Part shown: piece after piece, positions 26,010 to 33,718 of the stretch
Position numbering within the stretch: position 1 is the first letter of the stretch
How the letters are laid out: every line of letters begins with the position of its first letter
Source: Pyrinomonadaceae bacterium
GTDB lineage: Bacteria > Acidobacteriota > Blastocatellia > Pyrinomonadales > Pyrinomonadaceae
Direction of reading: 5' to 3'
Assembly: GCA_019694395.1 (NCBI GenBank)
Contig: JAIBCC010000006.1
Span: forward strand, 124,001-188,000
DNA length: 64,000 nt
The notes under the pieces: model-generated
What the model was told of the DNA's origin: nothing
Seen by the model: the letters and a program-made list of their open reading frames with translations, nothing else
The model's database searches: none
Made by a program: the position numbers and the translations under genes

Positions 26010-27047
26010 TTAAAATCCTAAAAATGTCCGAATAACGCTGTAATGATCCTCAAAAAACTTGTCCTCATTTTCGCCCAAAGCCGATAACGGCAACCAGAAT
26101 GCTTTGGCGGCATCGTCTCCGCCTTTGACCTTTGGCAGACCGTCTTTGAGGCTCGGTTCAAGCTCGATAAAATATGCGAACGTGACAGTTCGACCGCGTG
26201 CGGAGCGTTCGGGATAGTCAAAAGGACGGCTTGCTTTGATGCTTCCGCGTAAGACCGCCGAAGGAACTTTGATTTGTGTTTCTTCTTTTAATTCCTTGAT
26301 GGCGTTGTCTTCCAGCGTTAGTTCAGGCTGTAAAAATCCGCCCGGAAGTGCCAACAAACCTTTACCCGGTTGATGTCCGCGCCGAATTACTAAAATATGT
26401 CCGCTCTGAACAACAACCGCGTCTGTAGTCACAAAAACAGGTTTATACGGAACGCCAACAAATTTCGTATCTTCTTTGTATTGTTTGATATAGGCGAATT
26501 CTTTTTGCAAAGTTTCAAAGATTTCGGTCTGCTTGAAAACTTCAAGTTGCGTGGCGATTTGTTTCGGAACTTCCGTTTTCCAGCTTTCATCATCTGCAAA
26601 ATATTTTTCGCGGATTTCGGTAGCGTTGATTTTCAGTTTCGATTTGTCTTTGCAATAAAATTCTTCAAAACTCCATTGCGGAAAAAGGTTTAGATAATAT
26701 GAACTGCGATCTTTGAAAAAGCCGACGATTGCGACATTTGCGTCCGACTCGTCTTCAATTTCTTCGTTGACGACGTTCTGAATTTCCGTTGTCCAAAAAT
26801 GATCGTTATACGGATAATCGCGGACAGCCCGAAAGTTGAGCCGTTTCTCATCAACAGGAAAACAAGCCCGAATCATTTCCTCACGCATTGCGGGCGTGAA
26901 AGGATTTTTGACATCAGACGCACTTCGAGCCGAGCCAAGAATGACGATGACTTTTTCGGCAAGCGTTAAACTGTATTGGATTAAATCTTGATGTGCAGAA
27001 TGGAATGGTTGGAATCGTCCGATGACGACTGCGTGTGTATATTTCAT
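26010..27047 (-). CDS. nadM: Bifunctional NMN adenylyltransferase / Nudix hydrolase
   Basis: Joins NMN and ATP to NAD+ (N-terminal nucleotidyltransferase) and carries a Nudix domain, probably an ADP-ribose pyrophosphatase. 345 residues. GRFQPFHSAHQ (about 10-20) is the HxGH-type nucleotidyltransferase motif. The C-terminal Nudix box begins GGFLQPELTLEDNAIKELK and ends EETQI, with KE in place of RE. ATG at 27047 is preferred (AGGAG 11 bases upstream) to GTG at 27059. With the NAMPT at the other end of the cluster it completes a nicotinamide-to-NAD+ route. Confidence 0.93.
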   Translation of the reverse strand: MKYTHAVVIGRFQPFHSAHQDLIQYSLTLAEKVIVILGSARSASDVKNPFTPAMREEMIRACFPVDEKRLNFRAVRDYPYNDHFWTTEIQNVVNEEIEDESDANVAIVGFFKDRSSYYLNLFPQWSFEEFYCKDKSKLKINATEIREKYFADDESWKTEVPKQIATQLEVFKQTEIFETLQKEFAYIKQYKEDTKFVGVPYKPVFVTTDAVVVQSGHILVIRRGHQPGKGLLALPGGFLQPELTLEDNAIKELKEETQIKVPSAVLRGSIKASRPFDYPERSARGRTVTFAYFIELEPSLKDGLPKVKGGDDAAKAFWLPLSALGENEDKFFEDHYSVIRTFLGF

Positions 27048-27204
27048 TTTCTCTAACACTCCTCGTGTTCTAAATTTTCGCCATTCAACCCGAATGACTA
27101 CGTTACTAACATAAACCTAATACGATAAAAATTTCAAGAGGGTTCGGAAAAAATATTTAATTTTACAGGAACTTTTTTGCAGTAATGGTGTCTAAACTAT
27201 TGAA

Positions 27205-27897
27205 ATGAAAAGAATAATTTGGCTGATGATTTTGAGTTTTTGCGTGAATTCTGTTTTTGGTCAAAATAAGCAAAAGCCAATAGTCTGTTCTGACTGTTTT
27301 TCACATCAAGCTAAACCGATTTGTCTCCCGAAACCAAAGTATCCCGCAACTGCAAAAGCTGTTGGTGCATCGGGCGATGTTCAAGTTCAAATGACGATTG
27401 ATGAAAACGGCAAAGTTATTGAGGCAAAAGCAATTACCGGACATCCTTTCTTGAAACTTGCCGCTGAAAAAGCCGCATTGCAAGCTAAATTTGAACCGAT
27501 CTTAATTAGTGGAAAACCGATAAGAATAACAGGCATAATTGTTTATAAATTTACAATGGATGGGAAAGAGGAAACTCCTGATGTTTTGAGCAATAAGCCT
27601 GAACAGTTGGGAATTCTGAATTCCTATGCTTCGTATTTGCCAATGCCCGTAAGTCCTTGGGGAAATTATAAAGTTTCCAAAGAAAGTTCTATCGGAGTTC
27701 AGGTAAAAGTTGATTTAGAAACGGGTGAAGTTGTTGAAGCAACTGCAATTTACGGATTTCCTGTGTTTAGAAAAGCCGCTGAAAATGCAGCACTCCAAGC
27801 AAAATTTAATTTCAAAGACAAATCATTTTGCTCAAAATTCGGCATTGGAATTTTGGATTATAAAGTTAAAGATTTCATTGGCTTTAGGAAAAATTAA
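27205..27897 (+). CDS. Secreted protein with two TonB C-terminal-like domains
   Basis: 230 residues. A signal peptide (1-19, SVFGQ) is followed by a TonB-C-like domain: PKYPATAKAVGASGDVQVQM then TIDENGKVIEAKAITGHPFL (about 48-110). A second, degenerate copy follows (VQVKVDLETGEVVEATAIYG, about 165-225). There is no N-terminal membrane anchor or Pro-rich linker, so it is not a classical energy-coupling TonB; such proteins are common in Acidobacteria and their role is unknown. It converges on the phosphatase-fold gene with 13 bases between stops. Confidence 0.75.
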   Translation: MKRIIWLMILSFCVNSVFGQNKQKPIVCSDCFSHQAKPICLPKPKYPATAKAVGASGDVQVQMTIDENGKVIEAKAITGHPFLKLAAEKAALQAKFEPILISGKPIRITGIIVYKFTMDGKEETPDVLSNKPEQLGILNSYASYLPMPVSPWGNYKVSKESSIGVQVKVDLETGEVVEATAIYGFPVFRKAAENAALQAKFNFKDKSFCSKFGIGILDYKVKDFIGFRKN

Positions 27898-27910
27898 AAA
27901 GAAAAAAAAC

Positions 27911-28990
27911 TTAAAAATCTATAGCTTTTCCGGCGTTTTTGTTCTGCTCGGAATAATCAAAACCCAATAATTTGCAAAGAGTGGCGGCGATTTGATTTTG
28001 ATAAATTGTTTTCGCATTTTTCCACTCACCGCGCTGATTTATATCGGGCGAAATAAAAGCCATCCAGATATAACGCGCTTCGGGAACATCTTTACCGTGA
28101 TCTGTCCAATCTTTTTCAGTGTTTCCGCGTCCGTGGTCAACCGTCACGATAATTGTTGTTTTACCTTTGTATTGCTTATCGCTTTCTAAAAATTGCCACA
28201 ACTCTTTCAAATATTCATCAGTCCGATGCAAAGCGTTGATGACCATATCGTAACGCCCGTCGTGCGCCCAATCGTCCGTTTCGCCTAAGCCGATATGCAA
28301 AACTCGCGGGTGAAAAGTTTTCAAATGCGACATCGCAAAACGAAAAGTGTAATAGTCGTGGCGAACCGAATCCCAGGGAGTTGGTGTTTCAAACTGCATT
28401 TTGCTAAGGGCTTGCATTTCAATGTCTTTCGTTTCGTAATTTTCATAACCGGCATTGATCAGAAACGCCTTTGGATCAGTCGAAACGATCTCGTTCATCA
28501 CATTCCACGAAGCAAACGAAGCGGCTTGGTTTGAAGTCAAATTCATTTTCTTTTGCAGAAATTGCAGAAACGAAGGAAATTTATTTTGAATCCGTTTGTT
28601 GCTGTCAATAATGTTGTCGTGAGCTTCGCCAGTCGTGATTTCCGAATAACCGGGATAGGAAAAAAGATGATTATTCGTTGTTTTAACTTCGCTTTTTGAT
28701 TCACGATTTCCCGCAATTGAACCGTAATTTTTTATCCAGATTTGCCAAAAAAACGGCATCAATTTTTCGCGGCGAGCTTCCGATGTTTCAGCCCAAAATG
28801 TTTTATAAATTTCTTGTTGCTCAGCGTCCTTTTTGATTTTTTTGTAAAGTTCGCCGTCAAATCCGCCGAAAATTTCCTGCGTCCGCGCTCCGTCAAGCGT
28901 AATTAGAATTACGTTTTCGGTTTTGCGTTGGGCTGAAATGTTTAGATAAAAAAGTGTGATTAAAAGAAATAAAAGGGAAAGTTTTCGCAT
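27911..28990 (-). CDS. Secreted alkaline-phosphatase-superfamily hydrolase
   Basis: A 359-residue exported metal-dependent hydrolase (signal peptide 1-20, NISAQ). Metal-site motifs of the superfamily: [16 protein letters not shown] near the start (Asp and the likely Thr nucleophile), [15 protein letters not shown] (about 235-250) and [20 protein letters not shown] (about 282-301). Such proteins hydrolyse phosphomonoesters, phosphodiesters or sulfate esters; the precise substrate cannot be read. It is monocistronic and convergent with the TonB-C protein gene. Confidence 0.8.
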   Translation of the reverse strand: MRKLSLLFLLITLFYLNISAQRKTENVILITLDGARTQEIFGGFDGELYKKIKKDAEQQEIYKTFWAETSEARREKLMPFFWQIWIKNYGSIAGNRESKSEVKTTNNHLFSYPGYSEITTGEAHDNIIDSNKRIQNKFPSFLQFLQKKMNLTSNQAASFASWNVMNEIVSTDPKAFLINAGYENYETKDIEMQALSKMQFETPTPWDSVRHDYYTFRFAMSHLKTFHPRVLHIGLGETDDWAHDGRYDMVINALHRTDEYLKELWQFLESDKQYKGKTTIIVTVDHGRGNTEKDWTDHGKDVPEARYIWMAFISPDINQRGEWKNAKTIYQNQIAATLCKLLGFDYSEQNKNAGKAIDF

Positions 28991-29049
28991 ATTTTTGAGG
29001 AAGAGATTAGCATAAATTCAGTGGATGTTGGAGCGGTTTCGCAAAATTA

Positions 29050-29222
29050 TAGCCACGTCATTTACGGCGTGGTTCAGATGGTTAATGAATTTGAAGGGCG
29101 TTTTAACGTCCTTTTATTTAGCTTTAGCATTTTATTTTGATGGCTAAACCCTGATTTGAAGGACGTTAAAACGCCCTAATTTTGTTCACCTTTTTATTAC
29201 CACGCCGTAAACGACGTGGCTA
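29050..29222. repeat. REP/BIME-like palindromic element A
   Basis: Outer 23-base arms (29050-29072 and 29200-29222) are inverted copies with one mismatch. Each arm folds on its own as a 7-bp hairpin (CCACGTC/GGCGTGG with a G-T pair). A perfect 17-bp inner inverted repeat AGGGCGTTTTAACGTCC (29095-29111) faces 29161-29177, and a TTTAGC/GCTAAA pair sits at the centre. Confidence 0.85.
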
Positions 29223-29235
29223 GCGAAACATAATT

Positions 29236-29661
29236 CTAGGACTCATATTCAATCTTTTCCAGTCTAATGAAAGTCTTATTTTCCTTATGATGTTTCTTTT
29301 GATTCTCAACATAATGGACTACCCATTTCAAATCTTTCGTTCCAAAACTAACAATGCCATATCCATTTTGCCATTCCAAATGTTTTCGATTGGCGATTTC
29401 TTTATTGATAAAGTGGGAACTTGCGCCTTTTAATTGTCCAATCCAATCAGCAATTTGCAGAGTTGGCGGAATCGAAACTGCAATATGAAGATGGTCGGAA
29501 ACCACACCGATAGCGTGAAAAAATGTTTCGGGCGTTTTGTGAATTTTATCAGTCAGAAATTTGTAGAGTGGTTGCTCAATTTGACTGGTAATCAATGGTT
29601 GATTATTTTTTGTGTGCCACGTGATATGAAGATTGATTTCCGAATAAACTCGTCGAGACAT
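29236..29661 (-). CDS. IS200/REP-associated Y1 (HUH) transposase
   Basis: A 141-residue single-strand-DNA transposase of the Y1_Tnp superfamily. The HUH motif is HLHI (H57, H59) in GVVSDHLHIAVSIPP, and the catalytic Tyr is Y117 in WVVHYVENQKKHH, with Q121 as the usual helper. It appears intact. These enzymes recognise hairpins at element ends; here both flanks carry paired 23-base hairpins that are the obvious candidate substrate. The Y-x-x-x-Q-x-x-H-H style is closer to IS200 TnpA than to enterobacterial RAYT proteins. Confidence 0.9.
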   Translation of the reverse strand: MSRRVYSEINLHITWHTKNNQPLITSQIEQPLYKFLTDKIHKTPETFFHAIGVVSDHLHIAVSIPPTLQIADWIGQLKGASSHFINKEIANRKHLEWQNGYGIVSFGTKDLKWVVHYVENQKKHHKENKTFIRLEKIEYES

Positions 29662-29759
29662 AATTTCTGGTGGGGCAGATTTGCGGTAATTGTAATCTAG
29701 GATGAAGCAGTTTTCAAATTTTTACTACGTCAAAAAAATTTTTTCAACAAATTTTTCGT

Positions 29760-29929
29760 TAGCCACGTCGTTCACGGCGTGGAAGGTCAAACCAAAGAAT
29801 CAAAAAGCGTTTAAACGTCTTTCTAATCTTGCTTTAGCTTTGAGATTTAATGGCTAAAGCCTTTTGAAGGAGGTTAAAACGCCCTAAATTTTTTAACGAT
29901 TTCTGACCACGCCATAAATGACGTGGCTA
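29760..29929. repeat. REP/BIME-like palindromic element B
   Basis: Homologous to element A in the same orientation. Outer arms are 29760-29782 and 29907-29929. The inner arms are more diverged than in A, but the central GCTTTAGC/GCTAAAGC pair is perfect. It lies 98 bases upstream of the transposase start. Confidence 0.85.
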
Positions 29930-29940
29930 ACAAAATAAAA

Positions 29941-29993
29941 ATGGTCAGCCGAATTTCTCCAACTGACCACTAAAAACTGTCCACTGACCACTT
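29941..29993. repeat. CTGACCACT-type repeat next to lpdA stop
   Basis: Units CTGACCACT, CTGTCCACTGACCACTT and an opposing ATGGTCAG form a weak palindrome ending three bases before the lpdA stop codon. A full palindromic version is at 33650-33718. Confidence 0.55.
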
Positions 29994-29995
29994 AA

Positions 29996-31405
29996 TTACA
30001 AATGAATCGTTAAATCGTGAACACCTTCGGCAGCTTCCATCATGCTTTCGCTAACGGTCGGATGCGCGTGAATGGTGTTGGCGATAGATTCGGCGGTTGC
30101 TTCGAGAGCCATTGCCACGCAAGCCTCTGCTAAAAGTTCAGTTGCGTGCGGTCCGATGATGTGAACGCCGAGAACTTCGTCGTATTTTTTCTCGCTGACG
30201 ATTTTGATAAAACCATCAGTTTCACCCAAAATACGTGCCTTTCCGCTGGCTGAGAACGGGAATTTACCGATTTTGACATCGTAGCCCGCTTCTTTTGCTT
30301 TGGCTTCGGTCAGACCGACAGAAGCGACTTCGGGATCGCAATAGGTGCAGTTTGGAACGAGATTATGTTTAATTGGCTCAACCTTTTTACCCGCAATTTT
30401 CTCGACCACCAGACAGCCTTCTTTTGATGCCAGGTGCGCCAGCCAAGCTGTATCAATCACATCGCCAATCGCGTAAACATTCGGTTCATCGGTTTCGCAG
30501 TATTCGTTGACTTTCAGCGTTCCACGCGGATTTTTGACGACTTTGGTGTTTTCTAATCCCAAACCTTCCAAATACGGCATCCGTCCGACAGCAACCAAAA
30601 GCATTTCGGCTTCAAATGTAACGTCTTCGCCTTTGGCGTTTTTGCCCGAAACTTTGACACCGGATTTTGATTTGGTCATTTTGTCGAGCTTGATTCCGGT
30701 TTCACATTTGATTCCGTTCTTTTTGAAAACTCGTTGCAATTCTTTGGACACTTCGGCATCTTCGAGCGGAACGATGCGATCCATCAATTCAATAACGGTC
30801 GTGTCGCAGCCGAAACGGTGATAAACGCTGGCGAATTCCACACCGACTGCGCCTGACCCCATCACGATCATTGATTTGGGAACGTGATTTAATTCGAGAA
30901 TTTGGTCGGAATTAACGACTTGTTTGCCGTCAACTTCAAAGCCCGGAATCGGACGCACAACCGAACCTGTCGCAATGATGATGTTTTTTGCTTCGACGAT
31001 TTCTTTTTTGCCGTCTGCCATTGCAACTTCGATTTTGCCTTTGCCGACGATTTTTCCGAATCCGTTAAAGGTCGTAACCTTATTCTTTTTCATCAGATAC
31101 GAAACGCCGGCTGAGTTTTTGGCAACCACATCGGATTTGTATTTTTGAACTTTTTCAAAATCGAAACTTAAATTCTCAACACTCAAGCCGAATTTTTCAA
31201 AATGTCCGGCTTTTTCGTAAAGATGTGCCGCATTCAAAAGAGCTTTGGTTGGAATACAGCCGCGCAAACCGCACGTTCCGCCCATCCGCATATCTTTTTC
31301 TTTTTCGATAATTGCTACTTTTAAACCTACTTGCGCTCCGCGAACCGCTGCTACATATCCGCCCGGTCCCGAACCAATAATCGCTACGTCAAATTGTTCT
31401 GCCAT
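29996..31405 (-). CDS. lpdA: Dihydrolipoyl dehydrogenase (E3)
   Basis: FAD-dependent E3 subunit that reoxidises dihydrolipoamide of 2-oxo-acid dehydrogenase complexes with NAD+. 469 residues. The N-terminal FAD motif GSGPGGYVAAVRGAQ (about 12-26) is followed by the redox disulfide in GGTCGLRGCIPTKAL (C-x4-C, about 44-58), an NAD motif GSGAVGVEFASVYHRFG (about 185-200) and the catalytic HAHPTVSES near the C-terminus. The Cys loop GLRG differs from the usual LNVG but keeps both Cys. It has a GAGGA site and stands apart from E1/E2 genes. Confidence 0.93.
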   Translation of the reverse strand: MAEQFDVAIIGSGPGGYVAAVRGAQVGLKVAIIEKEKDMRMGGTCGLRGCIPTKALLNAAHLYEKAGHFEKFGLSVENLSFDFEKVQKYKSDVVAKNSAGVSYLMKKNKVTTFNGFGKIVGKGKIEVAMADGKKEIVEAKNIIIATGSVVRPIPGFEVDGKQVVNSDQILELNHVPKSMIVMGSGAVGVEFASVYHRFGCDTTVIELMDRIVPLEDAEVSKELQRVFKKNGIKCETGIKLDKMTKSKSGVKVSGKNAKGEDVTFEAEMLLVAVGRMPYLEGLGLENTKVVKNPRGTLKVNEYCETDEPNVYAIGDVIDTAWLAHLASKEGCLVVEKIAGKKVEPIKHNLVPNCTYCDPEVASVGLTEAKAKEAGYDVKIGKFPFSASGKARILGETDGFIKIVSEKKYDEVLGVHIIGPHATELLAEACVAMALEATAESIANTIHAHPTVSESMMEAAEGVHDLTIHL

Positions 31406-31505
31406 TGATAATCCTCTTTAATAAAATAATTGCAAAAGAAATATTATAAGGTTTTGTGGGGAAAAAGAAAAAGAGGTGTCTTTATCGGATAATCATTTTT
31501 GAGTG

Positions 31506-31910
31506 TTATCTAAAAATTTCACGGTATTCCTGAATTAAATTTTGGAGTTTTTCAACTTTGATTTTGTCTCCGCCAACTTTTTCTCTAAAAGTTGGGGCGG
31601 AATCTCTGATTGCTTCAATGTTCTTGAAAAAACTTTCGTCATAACGTTTTTTGACGGCGGAACTCATATAAATTTTGCTGCTGCCGCCGTTTCGACTACG
31701 CGGAATTTTTGCCCAACCGGATTTCAAATTTTCTTTTTGAGCATCGAAAATCAATCTTGCGCCGTCAACATCGCCTGCTTCGATTTTTTGCAGCATTAGA
31801 TTGGTTGTATTGTCCCATTCATCAAAAAACGCGAGAATTTCTTTGTCATTATTACAGGCAGTTAAAATTAACATCAGGGGGAAAAAAAAGGATAGAAAAA
31901 GTTTCTTCAT
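31506..31910 (-). CDS. Small lipoprotein, paralogue of the next gene
   Basis: A 134-residue lipoprotein with lipobox LTAC (Cys about 19) and a helical body. Segments EWDNTTNLMLQKIEAGDVDG (about 31-50) and the C-terminal KLQNLIQEYREIFR match its neighbour at 32040-32429, so the two arose by tandem duplication. The family is not recognised. Confidence 0.75.
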   Translation of the reverse strand: MKKLFLSFFFPLMLILTACNNDKEILAFFDEWDNTTNLMLQKIEAGDVDGARLIFDAQKENLKSGWAKIPRSRNGGSSKIYMSSAVKKRYDESFFKNIEAIRDSAPTFREKVGGDKIKVEKLQNLIQEYREIFR

Positions 31911-32039
31911 TTGTAATTTTGCGAAAATTTTTTTTACTTGGAGTTCAAAATAAAGGACGTAAATTAATTTAACTTTTTGCAGGAAAAAGAAAAAGCGACC
32001 TCAATTGAAGCCGCTATTGTTTAAGAGTTGAACTGATTT

Positions 32040-32429
32040 TTATCTAAAAACCTCGGTATATTCTTTAACCAGAGCCTGAAGTTTATCCAATTTAGCTTTA
32101 TCAGTAGCGAGTTTCATCATATTTGAAGTCATTGCTCCTGCTAAAGTTGAAGCGTTTTTAGTAACCTTTTCAACGGCTTCTTTTTGAACTTCTTTACTGA
32201 CTTGAAAACCGCGTGCAGTTTTTACACCGTCCCATTTTGTTTTCAAACTTTCTTTTTTGCCGTCAAAAGCCGTTCTTGCTCCATCAACATCACCGGCGTT
32301 GATCTTTTGCACCATTTCATTAGTAACTGTGTCCAATTCGGAAATAAATGCTTTAATTTCTGCATCTTTACTACAGCCCATCATCGAAAGGCACAAAGCC
32401 AATACCAAAAACAATGTAATTTTTCTCAT
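32040..32429 (-). CDS. Small lipoprotein, paralogue of the previous gene
   Basis: A 129-residue lipoprotein with lipobox MMGC (Cys about 19) and an all-helical, Lys/Ala-rich body. ELDTVTNEMVQKINAGDVDG and the terminal KLQALVKEYTEVFR are shared with the downstream paralogue 129 bases away. It is probably the same transcript, though each gene has an upstream purine-rich site. Function unknown. Confidence 0.75.
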   Translation of the reverse strand: MRKITLFLVLALCLSMMGCSKDAEIKAFISELDTVTNEMVQKINAGDVDGARTAFDGKKESLKTKWDGVKTARGFQVSKEVQKEAVEKVTKNASTLAGAMTSNMMKLATDKAKLDKLQALVKEYTEVFR

Positions 32430-32528
32430 TTATAGATTTACTCTCCTTAGAATTTGTAATTTTCAATTTTTAGAACTTTAATAGTCAAAGAACGGGTGAC
32501 TTAAAAAATGTTGCAAGGAAAATAAAAA

Positions 32529-32888
32529 ATGATTCATTCAGCAGAATTTTTAGCAGTTGTAGATGAGGCGAAGTCTCGTGTGCGCGAGGTTTCGGTGGAT
32601 GAAACTTTGGAACGGATGAAAGACGGTGCAGTTCTGGTTGATGTCCGCGAAGATAACGAATGGGAATCCGGGCACGCCAAAGGTGCAGTTCATCTGGGAC
32701 GCGGAATTATTGAACGCGACATTGTTGGAAAATATCCCGAAAAAAATACTGAACTGATTCTGTATTGCGGTGGCGGATTTCGTTCGGCTCTTTCTGCCGA
32801 TATGCTGCAAAAAATGGGCTACACTAATGTTTGGTCAATGGCTGGCGGTTGGTCGGCTTGGAAAGATGCAAATGCACCAATAGTTTAA
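32529..32888 (+). CDS. Single-domain rhodanese-like protein
   Basis: A 119-residue sulfurtransferase-fold protein. VLVDVREDNEWESGHAKGA (about 35-53) and the active-site loop YCGGGFRS with nucleophile C80 are intact, so it can carry a persulfide. The tail WSMAGGWSAWKDANAPIV is typical. An AAGGAA site precedes the ATG. It lies upstream of a methyltransferase gene from which it is separated by a perfect hairpin repeat. Confidence 0.92.
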   Translation: MIHSAEFLAVVDEAKSRVREVSVDETLERMKDGAVLVDVREDNEWESGHAKGAVHLGRGIIERDIVGKYPEKNTELILYCGGGFRSALSADMLQKMGYTNVWSMAGGWSAWKDANAPIV

Positions 32889-32895
32889 GAACTAA

Positions 32896-32989
32896 AGTTT
32901 AGAAAGTTCGGGAAGTTGCGGAAGTTCGGGAAGTAAAGACAGATTCTTCCTTTTCTAAACTTCCCAAACTTCCCCAAACTTTCTAAACT
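32896..32989. repeat. Palindromic GAAGTT / AACTTC repeat locus (copy 2)
   Basis: Perfect 13-bp terminal arms AGTTTAGAAAGTT (32896-32908) and AACTTTCTAAACT (32977-32989) enclose runs of GGGAAGTT-like units and their complements. It fills the gap between rhodanese and methyltransferase genes, and could end or stabilise the rhodanese message. Confidence 0.8.
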
Positions 32990-32995
32990 AGAAAA

Positions 32996-33649
32996 ATGGA
33001 TGTCCGAGAACGAACTAAACAATTGCAAGCAGAATTTGCTGCTAAAGGCGATGTAACAGGCTGGTTTGATGCGCTTTACGCGGAGGCAGACGGCAATAAC
33101 GAAAAAATTCCCTGGGCTGACCTTGAACCGAATAAATTTTTGGTTGAATTTGCCGAAAAGACCAAGCTGCAAGGCAACGGCAGAAAGGCTTTAATTGTCG
33201 GCTGCGGTTTGGGTGATGACGCTAAATATCTGCGAGAATTAGGTTTTGAAGTTACAGGTTTTGATATTTCACCGACTGCGATTGAATGGGCAAAAAAACT
33301 TAATCCCGAAATTCATTTTGAAGTTGCCGATCTATTCAATCCGCCGAAAGAGTGGTTAAATGCGTTTGAATTCGTTCTGGAAATCTATACAATCCAGCCT
33401 TTGCCGTTGGATTTGCGTCCGCAAGTGATTGATTCGATTGCCAATTTTGTCATGCCGAAAGGGAAAATCGTGGTTGTCACACGCGGACGCGAAGACGATG
33501 AAATTCCGCCCGAATTGCCCTGGGCTTTATCACGAAAAGATCTATCTCAATTTGAGAAAAACGGATTAACTCAAACGCATTTTGAAGAAATGTGGGGCGA
33601 TGAAGAAGAACCGATTCGACGATTTGTAGTTGAGTATCAGAAAGACTGA
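32996..33649 (+). CDS. SAM-dependent methyltransferase, TPMT-like
   Basis: A 217-residue class I methyltransferase. Motif I is KALIVGCGLGDDAKYLRELG (about 62-81), followed by the acidic VTGFDISPTAIEWAKKL (motif II, about 85-101). VADLFNPPKEWLNAFEFVLE and VMPKGKIVVVTRG follow the thiopurine-methyltransferase-like layout. The small-molecule substrate is unknown. It ends exactly where a palindromic repeat begins, convergent with a fucosidase gene. Confidence 0.85.
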   Translation: MDVRERTKQLQAEFAAKGDVTGWFDALYAEADGNNEKIPWADLEPNKFLVEFAEKTKLQGNGRKALIVGCGLGDDAKYLRELGFEVTGFDISPTAIEWAKKLNPEIHFEVADLFNPPKEWLNAFEFVLEIYTIQPLPLDLRPQVIDSIANFVMPKGKIVVVTRGREDDEIPPELPWALSRKDLSQFEKNGLTQTHFEEMWGDEEEPIRRFVVEYQKD

Positions 33650-33718
33650 GTGGTCAGTGGTTAGTGATCAGTATTCAATAATCTACTGACCACTGTTCAC
33701 CGACCACTGACCACTAAC
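33650..33718. repeat. GGTCAGTGG / CCACTGACC palindrome filling the gap between convergent stop codons
   Basis: GTGGTCAGTGG (33650-33660) pairs with CCACTGACCAC (33704-33714), with further TGATCAGT/ACTGACCA pairing inside. The 69-base gap between the two stop codons is wholly occupied by this hairpin, which could act as a bidirectional terminator or message stabiliser. Confidence 0.8.

Larger units (their letters stand above)
29050..29929. mobile_element. Y1 transposase gene flanked by two 170-bp palindromic elements (REP/IS200-like unit)
   Basis: An 880-bp unit. Palindromic element A (29050-29222), a Y1/HUH transposase gene on the minus strand (29236-29661), and palindromic element B (29760-29929), homologous to A and in the same orientation. 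All four outer hairpins share TAGCCACGTC-RTTYAY-GGCGTGG (23 bases). The layout recalls transposases associated with REP sequences. Boundaries of the mobile unit are inferred. Confidence 0.55.
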
